Of a DNA stretch of 64,000 nucleotides, positions 1-8,401 are shown piece after piece. The stretch's first letter is position 1, and every line of letters starts with the position of its first letter. The notes under the pieces were generated by a model, which was given only the letters and a program-made list of their open reading frames with translations, was not told the DNA's origin and searched no databases. This DNA comes from Gemmatimonadota bacterium (GTDB lineage Bacteria > JAAXHH01): contig VXTP01000022.1 of NCBI GenBank assembly GCA_009837395.1, positions 1-64,000 of the forward strand, written 5' to 3'. The translations under genes and the position numbers were made by a program.

Positions 1-3
1 CCC

Positions 4-2940
4 GTGGGAGGATTCGAGTTGGATCTCTTGCGCGAGTTCCATGGCCCCAACGCCGGTTACGTGATCGCGTTGTATGAGCAATACCTCGAAGATCCCGAAT
101 CTGTCGACGCGGAAACCCGCGCGCTGTTCTCACGCCATGCAGCCGACCTCGACGGAGATCCCTCGGCCAGCATCGCCAGCGCCGACGGCACCGCCGGCGC
201 CGACGGTAGCGCCAGCATCGCCAGCGCCAGCATCGCCAGCGCCGACGGCACCGCCAGTCCGGCAAACATCGACCAGATCGTCTTCATCGCCAACCTCGCC
301 CAGAACGTCCGCGAGTACGGACATCTCGGCGCCCACCTGGACCCCCTGGCCGATCCCAGGTACTTTCCCTATTCCGTCTTCGCGACCGAGGACGACGCCG
401 CGCTGGGCGACCCCCTGACGGAACTGGAACTGGAGGCGCAGGGCGTGACCGAAGACTCGATGCGCCGGCTGCCCTCCTCCCTGATCGGCGGTCCGGTGGG
501 CCAGCAGTGCGGCAACGCGTCCGAGGCCCTCAAGAAACTCAAGCGCGTCTATTCCTCCACCACCGGTTACGACTACATGCACATCGAGGTCCCCGGAGAG
601 CGGGAATGGCTGCAGGAAGCCGCGGAAACGGGGCGGTTCAGACCCTCGGAAGATGACGAGAGTGCACTCGCCATCCTGGACCGTCTCACCGAGGTGGAAG
701 TCTTCGAGCAGTTTCTGCACCGGACCTTCCCCGGCAAGACCCGGTTCTCCATCGAAGGCCTGGACACCATGATCCTCGTCCTGGACGGGGTGATCGGCGA
801 GGCCGCGGAGAACAACACCTGCAACATCCTCATCGGCATGGCCCACCGGGGCCGGCTCAACGTGCTGGCCCACATCCTGCACAAACCCTACGAACACATC
901 CTGGCCGAATTCCGGGACCCGGTGCAGCGGGTCAACAAGACCGGCAACGACACGGGCTGGACCGGCGACGTGAAGTACCACAGCGGCGCCCAGCGCAGAT
1001 ACCAGGACCGGCAGGGCAAGGAAGTGGACCTGCATATCCACCTCGCACCGAACCCCAGCCACCTGGAAGCGGTCAATCCGGTGCTCGAGGGCATGGCCCG
1101 CGCCGCGGGGACGATCGTCAACCTGCCGGGGGACGTCCGGCCGCTGCCCGAGCGGAACCTGCCCATCCTGATCCATGGCGACGCGGCTTTTTCGGGACAG
1201 GGCGTCGTCGCGGAGACCTTCACGCTCTACCGCGTCCCTGGTTTCCGGACGGGCGGCACGATTCACCTTATCACCAATAACCAGCTCGGGTACACCACGC
1301 CGTCGGAACAGTCCCGCAGCACGCTCTATGCCAGCGACATCGCGCGGGGATTCGAAATCCCGATCATCCATGTGAATGCAGACGACCCGGCGGCCTGCCT
1401 GGAGGCCGCCCGCATCGCCTACGCCTACCGCGTCAAGTTCCGGAAAGACTTCCTGATCGACCTGATCGGATATCGCAGGCACGGCCACAACGAGGGAGAC
1501 GACCCTTCGCTCACCCATCCCAGTCTCTACCGGCGGATCGACGCCCATCCGACCGTAAGGAAGCTGTGGGCCGACCGGCTCGTGGCGGAGGGCCGGATCG
1601 AAGCGGGTAAGCCGGAGGAACTCGTCGCCGACCGCATGGGGGCCATGCAGACGATGCTGGATGAATTGAAACCGGAAGAAGTACTCGTGGAGCCCTACTA
1701 CAAGCCGCCGAGATCGGGAACCGCCCGGCGGACGCGTTCTTCCGTTTCCATGCGGCGCCTGAAGAACCTGAACAAGGCGTTGTGGACGTTCCCGGATCAA
1801 TTCAACCTGCATCCCCGGCTCAAGCGGGTGATCGAACGCCGGCGGCGAGCGCTGGACGACGTGGACGCCCGGAAGATCGACTGGGCCCAAGCCGAGACCC
1901 TGGCCTTCGCCACCATCATCGAGGACGGCGTGCCGGTCCGCCTCACGGGCCAGGACGTGGAGCGGGGGACCTTCAGCCAGCGGCACAACGTGCTGCACGA
2001 CTACGAGACCGACCGGGCATGGACGCCGCTGCGACGGCTGCCCCAGGCGAACGCCTCCTTCGAGACGCGGAACACGCCGCTGACCGAATACGCCGCGCTG
2101 GGATTCGAATACGGGTACAGCATACAGGCGCCGGAGCGATTCGTACTCTGGGAGGCCCAGTACGGCGACTTCGTGGACGGCGCCCAGATCATCATCGACG
2201 AATTCCTCGTTTCCGGCCGCGCCAAGTGGGGGCAGACCTCGTCCCTGACCATCCTGCTTCCGCACGGATTCGAAGGGCAGGGGCCGGATCACTCCAGCGG
2301 GCTGATGGAGCGATTCCTGTCCTTCGGCGCCGATTTCAACATACGCATCGCCAACTGCACCACGGCGGCCCAGTACTTCCATCTGCTGAGGCGGCAGTCG
2401 AGGCTTCTCGAATCCGACCCGCTGCCCCTCATCATCATGACGCCCAAGAGCCTGTTGCGTCATCCCGACGTGGCCTCTTCCGCCCGCGAGCTGGCCGAAG
2501 GGAAATGGATGCCGATTATCGAAGACGAGCGTGCGGAGGAACATCCGGAGAAGATCCGGAGACTGGTGTTCTGCAGCGGCAAGGTGTACGTCGACCTGAT
2601 GAACGACGAACAGTGGGAAAGCGCAACCCATGCCGCGGTCGTTCGCATTGAACAACTCTACCCGGTGGCGGAGGACCAGGTGGCCAGGATCATCGGGCAG
2701 TTCCCCGGGCTGGAGGAAGTCGTCTGGCTTCAGGAAGAACCGGAGAACATGGGCGCCTGGGACTACATCCGCAAGGTCCTGGAGACGGTCCTGGATGGAC
2801 GGTGCCCGATTTACCGCGTATCCCGCCCGCCGAGTGCGGTGCCCTCGGAAGGTTCGACGGCCATTCACAACCACAACCAGAAAAACCTCGTTGAAATGGC
2901 CTTTGCCATGGGCGCGTCGGGAAATATCGAGATGCATTGA
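4..2940 (+). CDS. sucA: 2-oxoglutarate dehydrogenase E1 component
   Basis: Thiamine-diphosphate-dependent E1 subunit that decarboxylates 2-oxoglutarate in the TCA-cycle dehydrogenase complex (cytoplasm). Family blocks seen in order: LYEQYLEDPESVD near residue 23, GMAHRGRLNVL from 278, HLEAVNPVLEGMAR near 354, GDAAFSGQG near 392, NNQLGYTT near 425, GYRRHGHNEGDDPS near 489, and LLPHGFEGQGPDHSS in the C-terminal transketolase-like part. At 978 aa it is a little longer than usual; an Ala/Ser/Gly/Asp repeat insert around residues 52-88 accounts for the excess. The start is uncertain. The GTG at 4 sits at the window edge, while the TTG at 19 has GGAGG seven bases upstream and gives a more typical N-terminus. 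The E2 gene follows after 172 bases. The E3 gene is not in the window. Confidence 0.97.
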   Translation: MGGFELDLLREFHGPNAGYVIALYEQYLEDPESVDAETRALFSRHAADLDGDPSASIASADGTAGADGSASIASASIASADGTASPANIDQIVFIANLAQNVREYGHLGAHLDPLADPRYFPYSVFATEDDAALGDPLTELELEAQGVTEDSMRRLPSSLIGGPVGQQCGNASEALKKLKRVYSSTTGYDYMHIEVPGEREWLQEAAETGRFRPSEDDESALAILDRLTEVEVFEQFLHRTFPGKTRFSIEGLDTMILVLDGVIGEAAENNTCNILIGMAHRGRLNVLAHILHKPYEHILAEFRDPVQRVNKTGNDTGWTGDVKYHSGAQRRYQDRQGKEVDLHIHLAPNPSHLEAVNPVLEGMARAAGTIVNLPGDVRPLPERNLPILIHGDAAFSGQGVVAETFTLYRVPGFRTGGTIHLITNNQLGYTTPSEQSRSTLYASDIARGFEIPIIHVNADDPAACLEAARIAYAYRVKFRKDFLIDLIGYRRHGHNEGDDPSLTHPSLYRRIDAHPTVRKLWADRLVAEGRIEAGKPEELVADRMGAMQTMLDELKPEEVLVEPYYKPPRSGTARRTRSSVSMRRLKNLNKALWTFPDQFNLHPRLKRVIERRRRALDDVDARKIDWAQAETLAFATIIEDGVPVRLTGQDVERGTFSQRHNVLHDYETDRAWTPLRRLPQANASFETRNTPLTEYAALGFEYGYSIQAPERFVLWEAQYGDFVDGAQIIIDEFLVSGRAKWGQTSSLTILLPHGFEGQGPDHSSGLMERFLSFGADFNIRIANCTTAAQYFHLLRRQSRLLESDPLPLIIMTPKSLLRHPDVASSARELAEGKWMPIIEDERAEEHPEKIRRLVFCSGKVYVDLMNDEQWESATHAAVVRIEQLYPVAEDQVARIIGQFPGLEEVVWLQEEPENMGAWDYIRKVLETVLDGRCPIYRVSRPPSAVPSEGSTAIHNHNQKNLVEMAFAMGASGNIEMH
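163..264 (+). repeat. In-frame degenerate repeat inside sucA
   Basis: Imperfect repeats of gccagcatcgccagcgccga and gacggcaccgcc encode a low-complexity Ser/Ala/Ile/Gly/Asp linker between the N-terminal E1 motif and the first core domain. The reading frame is kept, so this looks like a tolerated expansion of a flexible linker. Confidence 0.8.
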
Positions 2941-3112
2941 CAGATCGCTGCGTCCGGCGCATTTTGTACGATTCGGACCTGCGTCCGGAAACCGGAACTT
3001 GCTGGCTCGAGGCAGCCCCTTCAGTCTGGCCGAAGTGAGGCTGAATCGTGGTTGTCCTGATCCTCGTTTGAATTGAACTGCCGAAGACAGAGTGAAGACC
3101 CCGGGAGTTTGA

Positions 3113-4456
3113 ATGGCCATCGATATCACCGTACCGCAACTGGGTGAATCCATCGTAGAGGCAACCGTCGTCCAGTGGTTCAAACAGGAAGGCGACCAGG
3201 TTACGACCGGCGAAGCCCTCCTGGAGCTCGAGACGGAGAAAGTCACCCTCGAGGTGAATGCCAACGACAGCGGCGTACTTTCCCGTATCGAACGGGCCGC
3301 GGGCGAGGACGTCCGCATCGGTGACCTCCTCGGCGTACTGGACGAAAGCGGCGAAGCGGCAGGCGCGGACAGCGCGGACAGTGCGGGAAATACGGACAGC
3401 AAGGGCGCGTCAGCCGATGAACCCGCATCCGCGGATGAACCCGATTCCGCAGATGAATCCGGTTCCACCGATGAACCCCCCGAATCCGCCAGGGAAGCTT
3501 CAGGACCGCCCGAAGCGGTTACCGACGACCGGGTAACGCCCGTGGCGCGGCGCATGGCGGATGAAGCGGGGATTTCCCTGTCGGAAGTGGAAGGGACCGG
3601 GATGGGCGGCCGGATCCGCAGGGAGGACGTGGAACGGGCGGTGGCGGCGCGTGCGGCCGAACCCACAGCGCCCGACGCCGAACCAGCAGCGTGTGCGGCC
3701 GAACTCACAGCGCCCGATGCCGAACCCACGGCGCACGTGGCCGATCCGGCCGGTGACGACCGGGAAGAAATCGTGCCCATGTCCCGGCGCCGGCGCACCA
3801 TTGCCAGCAGGCTCGTGGAGGCGCAGCAGACCGCGGCGATGCTGACGACCTTCAATGAGATCGACATGAGCACGGTGATGACGATACGCCGCCGGAACCG
3901 GGAGGCCTTCGAGGAACGGCACGGCGTACGGTTGGGATTCATGTCCTTCTTCGTCAAGGCCGTGATCGGTGCGCTCAGGGATTTCCCCGAACTCAATGGC
4001 GAGATCCGAGGCGACGCGATCGTCAGGAAGCACTACTACGACATCGGGATCGCGGTGGGCGCCGAAGACGGACTCGTGGTTCCGGTACTGCGGGACGCGG
4101 ACCGCATGTCATTCGCCGAAATCGAAAGCAATATCAGACAGTACGCGGCAAAGGCGGGCGAGGGCAAACTGTCGCTGGAGGACCTGCGCGGCGGCACCTT
4201 CACGATCACGAACGGCGGGGTCTTCGGTTCGATGCTGAGTACACCCATCCTGAACCCGCCCCAGGTCGGCATACTGGGGCTGCACCGCATCGACGACCGG
4301 CCCGTAGCCGTCGACGGAGAGGTGGTGATCCGTCCCATGATGTACGTGGCGCTGAGCTACGACCACCGGATCATCGATGGCCGGGAAGCCGTGCAGTTCC
4401 TGGCCAGGGTCAAGTCCCTGATCGAGGTGCCCGCGGCCTTGCTGCTCGAAGTGTGA
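3113..4456 (+). CDS. sucB: Dihydrolipoamide succinyltransferase (2-oxoglutarate dehydrogenase E2)
   Basis: E2 core of the 2-oxoglutarate dehydrogenase complex; it transfers the succinyl group from lipoamide to CoA. Residues 1-75 are a biotinyl/lipoyl domain with the lipoyl lysine in ETEKVTLEV (K43). A peripheral-subunit-binding domain starts at [20 protein letters not shown] (near residue 142). The catalytic acyltransferase domain ends with [12 protein letters not shown], whose HxxxD motif lies near residue 417. The linkers on both sides of the E1/E3-binding domain are built from in-frame tandem repeats. The ATG start has CGGGAG about six bases upstream. Given the upstream sucA, succinyltransferase is preferred over pyruvate-type E2. 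Confidence 0.95.
   Translation: MAIDITVPQLGESIVEATVVQWFKQEGDQVTTGEALLELETEKVTLEVNANDSGVLSRIERAAGEDVRIGDLLGVLDESGEAAGADSADSAGNTDSKGASADEPASADEPDSADESGSTDEPPESAREASGPPEAVTDDRVTPVARRMADEAGISLSEVEGTGMGGRIRREDVERAVAARAAEPTAPDAEPAACAAELTAPDAEPTAHVADPAGDDREEIVPMSRRRRTIASRLVEAQQTAAMLTTFNEIDMSTVMTIRRRNREAFEERHGVRLGFMSFFVKAVIGALRDFPELNGEIRGDAIVRKHYYDIGIAVGAEDGLVVPVLRDADRMSFAEIESNIRQYAAKAGEGKLSLEDLRGGTFTITNGGVFGSMLSTPILNPPQVGILGLHRIDDRPVAVDGEVVIRPMMYVALSYDHRIIDGREAVQFLARVKSLIEVPAALLLEV
3413..3484 (+). repeat. 18-bp in-frame tandem repeat in sucB linker 1
   Basis: About three and a half copies of an 18-base unit (GCGGATGAACCCGATTCC and variants) encode the acidic linker ADEPxS between the lipoyl and subunit-binding domains. 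Confidence 0.9.
3649..3732 (+). repeat. 42-bp in-frame tandem duplication in sucB linker 2
   Basis: Two near-identical 42-base units, each containing gtgcggccgaac followed by cacagcgcccga, encode the Ala/Pro/Glu-rich linker between the subunit-binding and catalytic domains. The period is visible from GTGCGGCC at 3651 and again at 3693. Confidence 0.85.
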
Positions 4457-4494
4457 CGTTCTGACGGCGATTTACCTGATTCCGGGAGGGGACG

Positions 4495-4926
4495 ATGGCC
4501 TGGTGGGTCTGGATTGTTGGCGGTGTGTTGCTCTGCCTGGCCGAGATGGCTACGCCCGGCGCCTTCTACCTGCTGTTCTTCGGCGTCGCCGCGCTCGTGG
4601 TCGGCGTACTGGCCTGGGTGGGCCTGGTGGAAACGACCTGGGTTCAGTTTCTCCTGTTTTCGGTCGTTTCCATCGCCTCGCTCGTCCTGTTCCGCCGGAT
4701 GCTGACCGAAAGACTGAATCCTGATGAACCCGCCACGAAAATCAACACCCTGGAGGGCGAATCGGGCAAAGCCCTCGAGGACATCCCGGCCAATGGCACC
4801 GGCAAGGTGGAAGTGCGGGGCACGAGCTGGAACGCCGTGAACAAGGGAGACACGCTTATCGAAAAGGGACAGGCCTGCCTGGTCGAACGTGTTGAAGGCG
4901 TCTCACTCTGGGTAAGGAGCGCGTAA
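4495..4926 (+). CDS. NfeD-family membrane protein (short form)
   Basis: Small 143-aa membrane protein. Hydrophobic helices cover about residues 3-26, 28-48 and 53-70, followed by a soluble C-terminal segment (about 80-143) of the OB-fold NfeD type, with GKVEVRGTSWNAV typical of the family. It lacks the N-terminal ClpP-like serine protease domain of long NfeD proteins. It directly precedes a stomatin/SPFH gene, the classic NfeD partner, so the two probably act together in membrane microdomain organisation. GGGAGGGG lies just upstream of the ATG. The exact biochemical role of the short form is not established. Confidence 0.88.
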   Translation: MAWWVWIVGGVLLCLAEMATPGAFYLLFFGVAALVVGVLAWVGLVETTWVQFLLFSVVSIASLVLFRRMLTERLNPDEPATKINTLEGESGKALEDIPANGTGKVEVRGTSWNAVNKGDTLIEKGQACLVERVEGVSLWVRSA

Positions 4927-4998
4927 ACTCAACCCGGATGGCGGCGAAGGATTCGTAAAAGTCTCGTCCGTCATTAATTACGCTGGAAGGAACCTGTA

Positions 4999-5943
4999 AT
5001 GGAAACCTTGATCGTAACTATCGTCGTCGCGATCGCCGCGATTATATTCCTGAGAAACCTGATCATCGTCGTGCCGCAGCAGGAAGCCCGCGTCATCGAA
5101 AGGCTGGGTAAGTACAGCAAGACGCTGAATGCCGGTTTCTACATCCTGCTGCCCTTCGTGGACCGGGTGGCCTACCGGCACACGCTGAAGGAACAGTCCA
5201 TCGACATCCCTGAACAGCTCTGCATCACGCGGGACAACGTCCAGGTCGGCGTGGACGGGGTACTCTACATGCAGGTGCTGGACGCGGAGCGGGCCTCCTA
5301 CGGCATAGCCGACTACGACCTGGCCATCACGCAACTCGCCCAGACGACCCTGAGAAGCGAGGTCGGCAAGATCGACCTGGACAAGACCTTCGAAGAGCGC
5401 GGCGCCATCAACTTTGCCGTCGTCAGCGAACTGGACAAGGCGTCCGATCCCTGGGGCGTCAAGGTCCTGCGTTACGAAATCAGCAACATCAGTCCGCCCC
5501 GGGACGTCCTGGAGGCCATGGAGAAGCAGATGCGGGCGGAACGGGAGAAACGTGCGGCCATCCTGAATTCCGAGGGGCTGCGCGACTCCAACATCAACCA
5601 GGCCGAGGGCGAGAAGCAGAAGGTCATCAAGGAATCCGAGGCCACGAAACAACAGCAGATCAACGAGGCCGAGGGCGAAGCCCAGGCCATCCTCACCGTC
5701 GCCAACGCCACGGCCGAGGGCGTCCGGGCCATAGCCGGCGCCATCAAGTCCGACGGAGGCGACGAGGCCGTGCAGCTGCGGGTGGCCGAGCAGTACATCG
5801 AAACCTTCGGCAACCTGGCCAAGTCCGGCAACAGCCTGATCATCCCCTCCAATCTCAGTGACGTCAGCTCCATCATCGCGTCGGCCATGTCCGTGATCAA
5901 GCACGACCGGAACGCGGACAACGGCGATCGGGGGCGCGTCTAG
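4999..5943 (+). CDS. SPFH/band 7 (stomatin-like, QmcA-type) protein
   Basis: A single N-terminal membrane anchor (residues 2-22) is followed by a band 7/SPFH domain (QQEARVIERLGKYSKTL near 30, then DRVAYRHTLKEQSIDIPEQ). A charged coiled coil follows (EKQMRAEREKRAAILNSEG, then repeated EGEKQ and EGEAQ segments, about 172-235). The length of 314 aa fits the stomatin/paraslipin group. It lies 72 bases after the NfeD gene and the pair is probably one transcription unit. Such proteins oligomerise on the inner membrane and scaffold membrane proteases or microdomains. That role is family knowledge and is not shown here. Confidence 0.93.
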   Translation: METLIVTIVVAIAAIIFLRNLIIVVPQQEARVIERLGKYSKTLNAGFYILLPFVDRVAYRHTLKEQSIDIPEQLCITRDNVQVGVDGVLYMQVLDAERASYGIADYDLAITQLAQTTLRSEVGKIDLDKTFEERGAINFAVVSELDKASDPWGVKVLRYEISNISPPRDVLEAMEKQMRAEREKRAAILNSEGLRDSNINQAEGEKQKVIKESEATKQQQINEAEGEAQAILTVANATAEGVRAIAGAIKSDGGDEAVQLRVAEQYIETFGNLAKSGNSLIIPSNLSDVSSIIASAMSVIKHDRNADNGDRGRV

Positions 5944-5952
5944 CTTACGACC

Positions 5953-7146
5953 ATGGCCACCCGACCGAAGATCGCCGCGATCACGACCATCTACCACCCC
6001 TACGCCCACACCCAGCATATCGTGGACCGATTCCTGGAGGGGTACGGCTGGGCCGGACGGCACCACCACCCGCCCATGGACCTGGTCTCCCTGTACGTGG
6101 ACCAGGTGCGGGAGAACGATCTCAGCCGGGACCGGGCCGCCCGGTTCCCCGGCATGAAGATCTATCCCACGGTCGCCGACGCCCTCACACTGGGCGGGGA
6201 TTCGCTGCAGGTGGACGGCGTCCTCCTGGTGGGCGAGCACGGCGAGTATCCGACCAACGAGAAGGGGCAGCGGCTCTATCCGCGCTATGAACTGTTCAGC
6301 GACATCGTGGAGGTCTACGAGGCCAGCGGCCGTTCCGCGCCGATCTTCAACGACAAGCATCTGTCGTGGAACTGGGAATGGGCCCGGGAGATGTACGATA
6401 CCTCGAGGCGCCTGGGGTTCGCCTTCATGGCGGGGTCCAGCCTGCCGGTCACCTGGCGGACGCCCTCGGTGGACATGCCGCTGCACGCCGACGTGGAAGA
6501 GGCCGTGTGCGTGTGCTACGGCGGGGTCGACAGCTACGACTTCCACGGCCTGGAGACCCTGCAGTGCATGGTCGAACGGCGCAGCGGCGGCGAGGCGGGC
6601 GTAGCCTGGCTCCACGCCCGGCGCGGCGAGGCCTTCTGGGAAGCCTACCACGACGAAGCGTGGTCCCGCGAACTCTTCGAAGCGGCGCTATGCCGCAGCC
6701 ATACGCTGAAACCCTCCCGCGACGGCTTCAACCATATCTTCCCGACCATCAACGAGATGAAGCGGATGGTGGAAGACCCCGTGGCCTATACCTATGAGCA
6801 CCGCGACGGGCTCCGGTGCACCATGATCCTCTTCAACGGACTGGTGGAGGACTTCAACTTCGCGGCGCGCCTCGCGGGGCGAAGCGAACCGCTGTCGACG
6901 CAGATGTACCTGCCCATGCCGCCTGCCCGCACCTCGCTAGCCAACTTTTTCTCGCCGCAGGTCAACAACGTGGAGCAGATGTTCCTCACCGGCGAGGCCG
7001 CCTATCCCGTGGAACGGACCCTGCTGACGACGGGCCTCACCGCGGCGGGCGTCGACAGCCTGCACGAGGGACAGGTGCGCCTCGAAACGCCCCATCTCGA
7101 CGTCGCCTACCCGGCGCCCGAGCGCTCCACGTTCTGGAGATATTGA
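5953..7146 (+). CDS. Unrecognised conserved protein, tandem paralogue 1
   Basis: A 397-aa soluble protein with no signal peptide or membrane segment. I do not recognise a named family. The first 100 residues look like an alpha/beta nucleotide-binding fold, with a hydrophobic strand at VDGVLLVGEHGEYPTNEKG. The order of motifs (EHGxYPxNEKGQ, then IFNDKHLSWNWEW, then AGSSLPVTWR) vaguely recalls Gfo/Idh/MocA oxidoreductases, but no canonical GxGxxG is visible. The gene starts nine bases after the stomatin stop and is followed by a paralogue after 21 bases. Conservation between the copies is strongest in the EHG, NDK and SLPVTWR motifs, which probably line the active site. Function unknown. Confidence 0.85.
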   Translation: MATRPKIAAITTIYHPYAHTQHIVDRFLEGYGWAGRHHHPPMDLVSLYVDQVRENDLSRDRAARFPGMKIYPTVADALTLGGDSLQVDGVLLVGEHGEYPTNEKGQRLYPRYELFSDIVEVYEASGRSAPIFNDKHLSWNWEWAREMYDTSRRLGFAFMAGSSLPVTWRTPSVDMPLHADVEEAVCVCYGGVDSYDFHGLETLQCMVERRSGGEAGVAWLHARRGEAFWEAYHDEAWSRELFEAALCRSHTLKPSRDGFNHIFPTINEMKRMVEDPVAYTYEHRDGLRCTMILFNGLVEDFNFAARLAGRSEPLSTQMYLPMPPARTSLANFFSPQVNNVEQMFLTGEAAYPVERTLLTTGLTAAGVDSLHEGQVRLETPHLDVAYPAPERSTFWRY

Positions 7147-7167
7147 TGTTCTGGAGAATTTGAAACC

Positions 7168-8367
7168 ATGCCCAAACGGCTCGCCGTCATCAGTTCCATC
7201 TACACCTATCTGTCTCACTCGCAGCATTTCGCGGACCGGTTCCTCGTGGGCTATCCGCGGTCCGGCCGCTGGCACCGGCCGGACGTGGAAGTGGTGTCGC
7301 TCTACGTCGACCAGCGGCCCGAAGGCGACCAGAGTACCGGCCGCGCCCGCGAGTTCGGATTCGAGGTCTATCCCACCATCGCCGAAGCGCTTCGGTGCGG
7401 CGGGGATACGCTGGCGGTGGACGGGGTCCTGATCATCTGCGAACACGGCGATTATCCGGACAACGAAAAGGGACAGAAACTCTACCCGCGCTTCGAGATG
7501 TTCAAGGCCTGCGTCGAGGTGTTCGAGCAGGACGGCCGCTCGGTGCCGGTCTACAACGACAAGAACCTGTCCTACAGCTTCGACAGAGGCCTGGAGATGG
7601 TGGCCGATTCGAAGCGGCTCGGCTTCCCCGTGCTCGCGGGCTCGAGCCTGCCGGTCACCTGGCGGCTGCCCGACCTGGAACTCCCGCTGGAATGCGACAT
7701 CGAGGAAGCGTTGATGGTGGGCGTCGGCGGGTCGGACGCCATGGACTACCACGCCCTCGAAGCCATGCAGTGCATGATCGAGCGGCGCAGAGGCGGAGAG
7801 ACGGGGGTCAGGGCGGTGCAGATGGTCGTGGGCGACGCCGTGTGGGAGGCTGGCGAGCAGGGACGCTATTCGAATGAACTGCTGGAATCGGCGCTGTCCC
7901 GCTGCGACAGTCCCAAGGGGCTTACGGACGAGGACGGCCGAACCCAGGACCTGCTGGGTACGGGCGAGTTGCAACGGCTCGCTACCGAGCCGGCCGCCTA
8001 CTTCATCGAACACGTGGACGGACTGAAGACTACGCTGCTCATGCTCAACGGCGCCATCGGGGACTACTGCTTCGCCGCCCGCCTGAAAGACGAACCTGAG
8101 CCGAAGTCGACCCAGTTCTTCCTGCCGCCCACGCCTCCGGTCACCTATTCCGCCTGCCTGGTGTCGAAGATCGACGAGATGTTCGCGACTGGCGTTTCCC
8201 CGATCCCGGTGGAACGGACGCTCACCGTCTGCGGCATTCTCGACCACTGCCTCACGTCGAAGCAGCAGGGCGGTATTCGCCTGGAGACGCCCGATCACCG
8301 CGTGCAGTACCGGGCGCCGGTCCGGTCGCAACACTGCGGTCCCGCCCAGGACGGATACAGTTCCTGA
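7168..8367 (+). CDS. Unrecognised conserved protein, tandem paralogue 2
   Basis: A 399-aa paralogue of the preceding gene, aligning along its whole length (CEHGDYPDNEKGQKLYPR, VYNDKNLSY, AGSSLPVTWRLP, MQCMIERRRGGETGV). It must come from tandem duplication, but the copies have diverged clearly, so each may act on a different substrate or they may form a heteromer. No catalytic motif of a named enzyme class can be assigned. It ends 34 bases from the convergent radical SAM selenoprotein gene. Confidence 0.85.
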   Translation: MPKRLAVISSIYTYLSHSQHFADRFLVGYPRSGRWHRPDVEVVSLYVDQRPEGDQSTGRAREFGFEVYPTIAEALRCGGDTLAVDGVLIICEHGDYPDNEKGQKLYPRFEMFKACVEVFEQDGRSVPVYNDKNLSYSFDRGLEMVADSKRLGFPVLAGSSLPVTWRLPDLELPLECDIEEALMVGVGGSDAMDYHALEAMQCMIERRRGGETGVRAVQMVVGDAVWEAGEQGRYSNELLESALSRCDSPKGLTDEDGRTQDLLGTGELQRLATEPAAYFIEHVDGLKTTLLMLNGAIGDYCFAARLKDEPEPKSTQFFLPPTPPVTYSACLVSKIDEMFATGVSPIPVERTLTVCGILDHCLTSKQQGGIRLETPDHRVQYRAPVRSQHCGPAQDGYSS

Positions 8368-8401
8368 GCCGGTTACACTTCCTGAATACGATTTATAAAG
8401 A

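Noticed and set aside
130-3996. A 1288-aa minus-strand ORF antisense to sucA and sucB
   Set aside because: It is a GC-rich codon shadow of two confidently identified plus-strand genes, and its translation shows no domain.
4978-6651. A 557-aa minus-strand ORF antisense to the stomatin gene and paralogue 1
   Set aside because: Another shadow ORF, with high His/Val/Gly content typical of antisense reading of GC-rich genes.
6937-8334. A 465-aa minus-strand ORF over the paralogue genes
   Set aside because: Antisense shadow; both plus-strand paralogues are supported by their mutual similarity.
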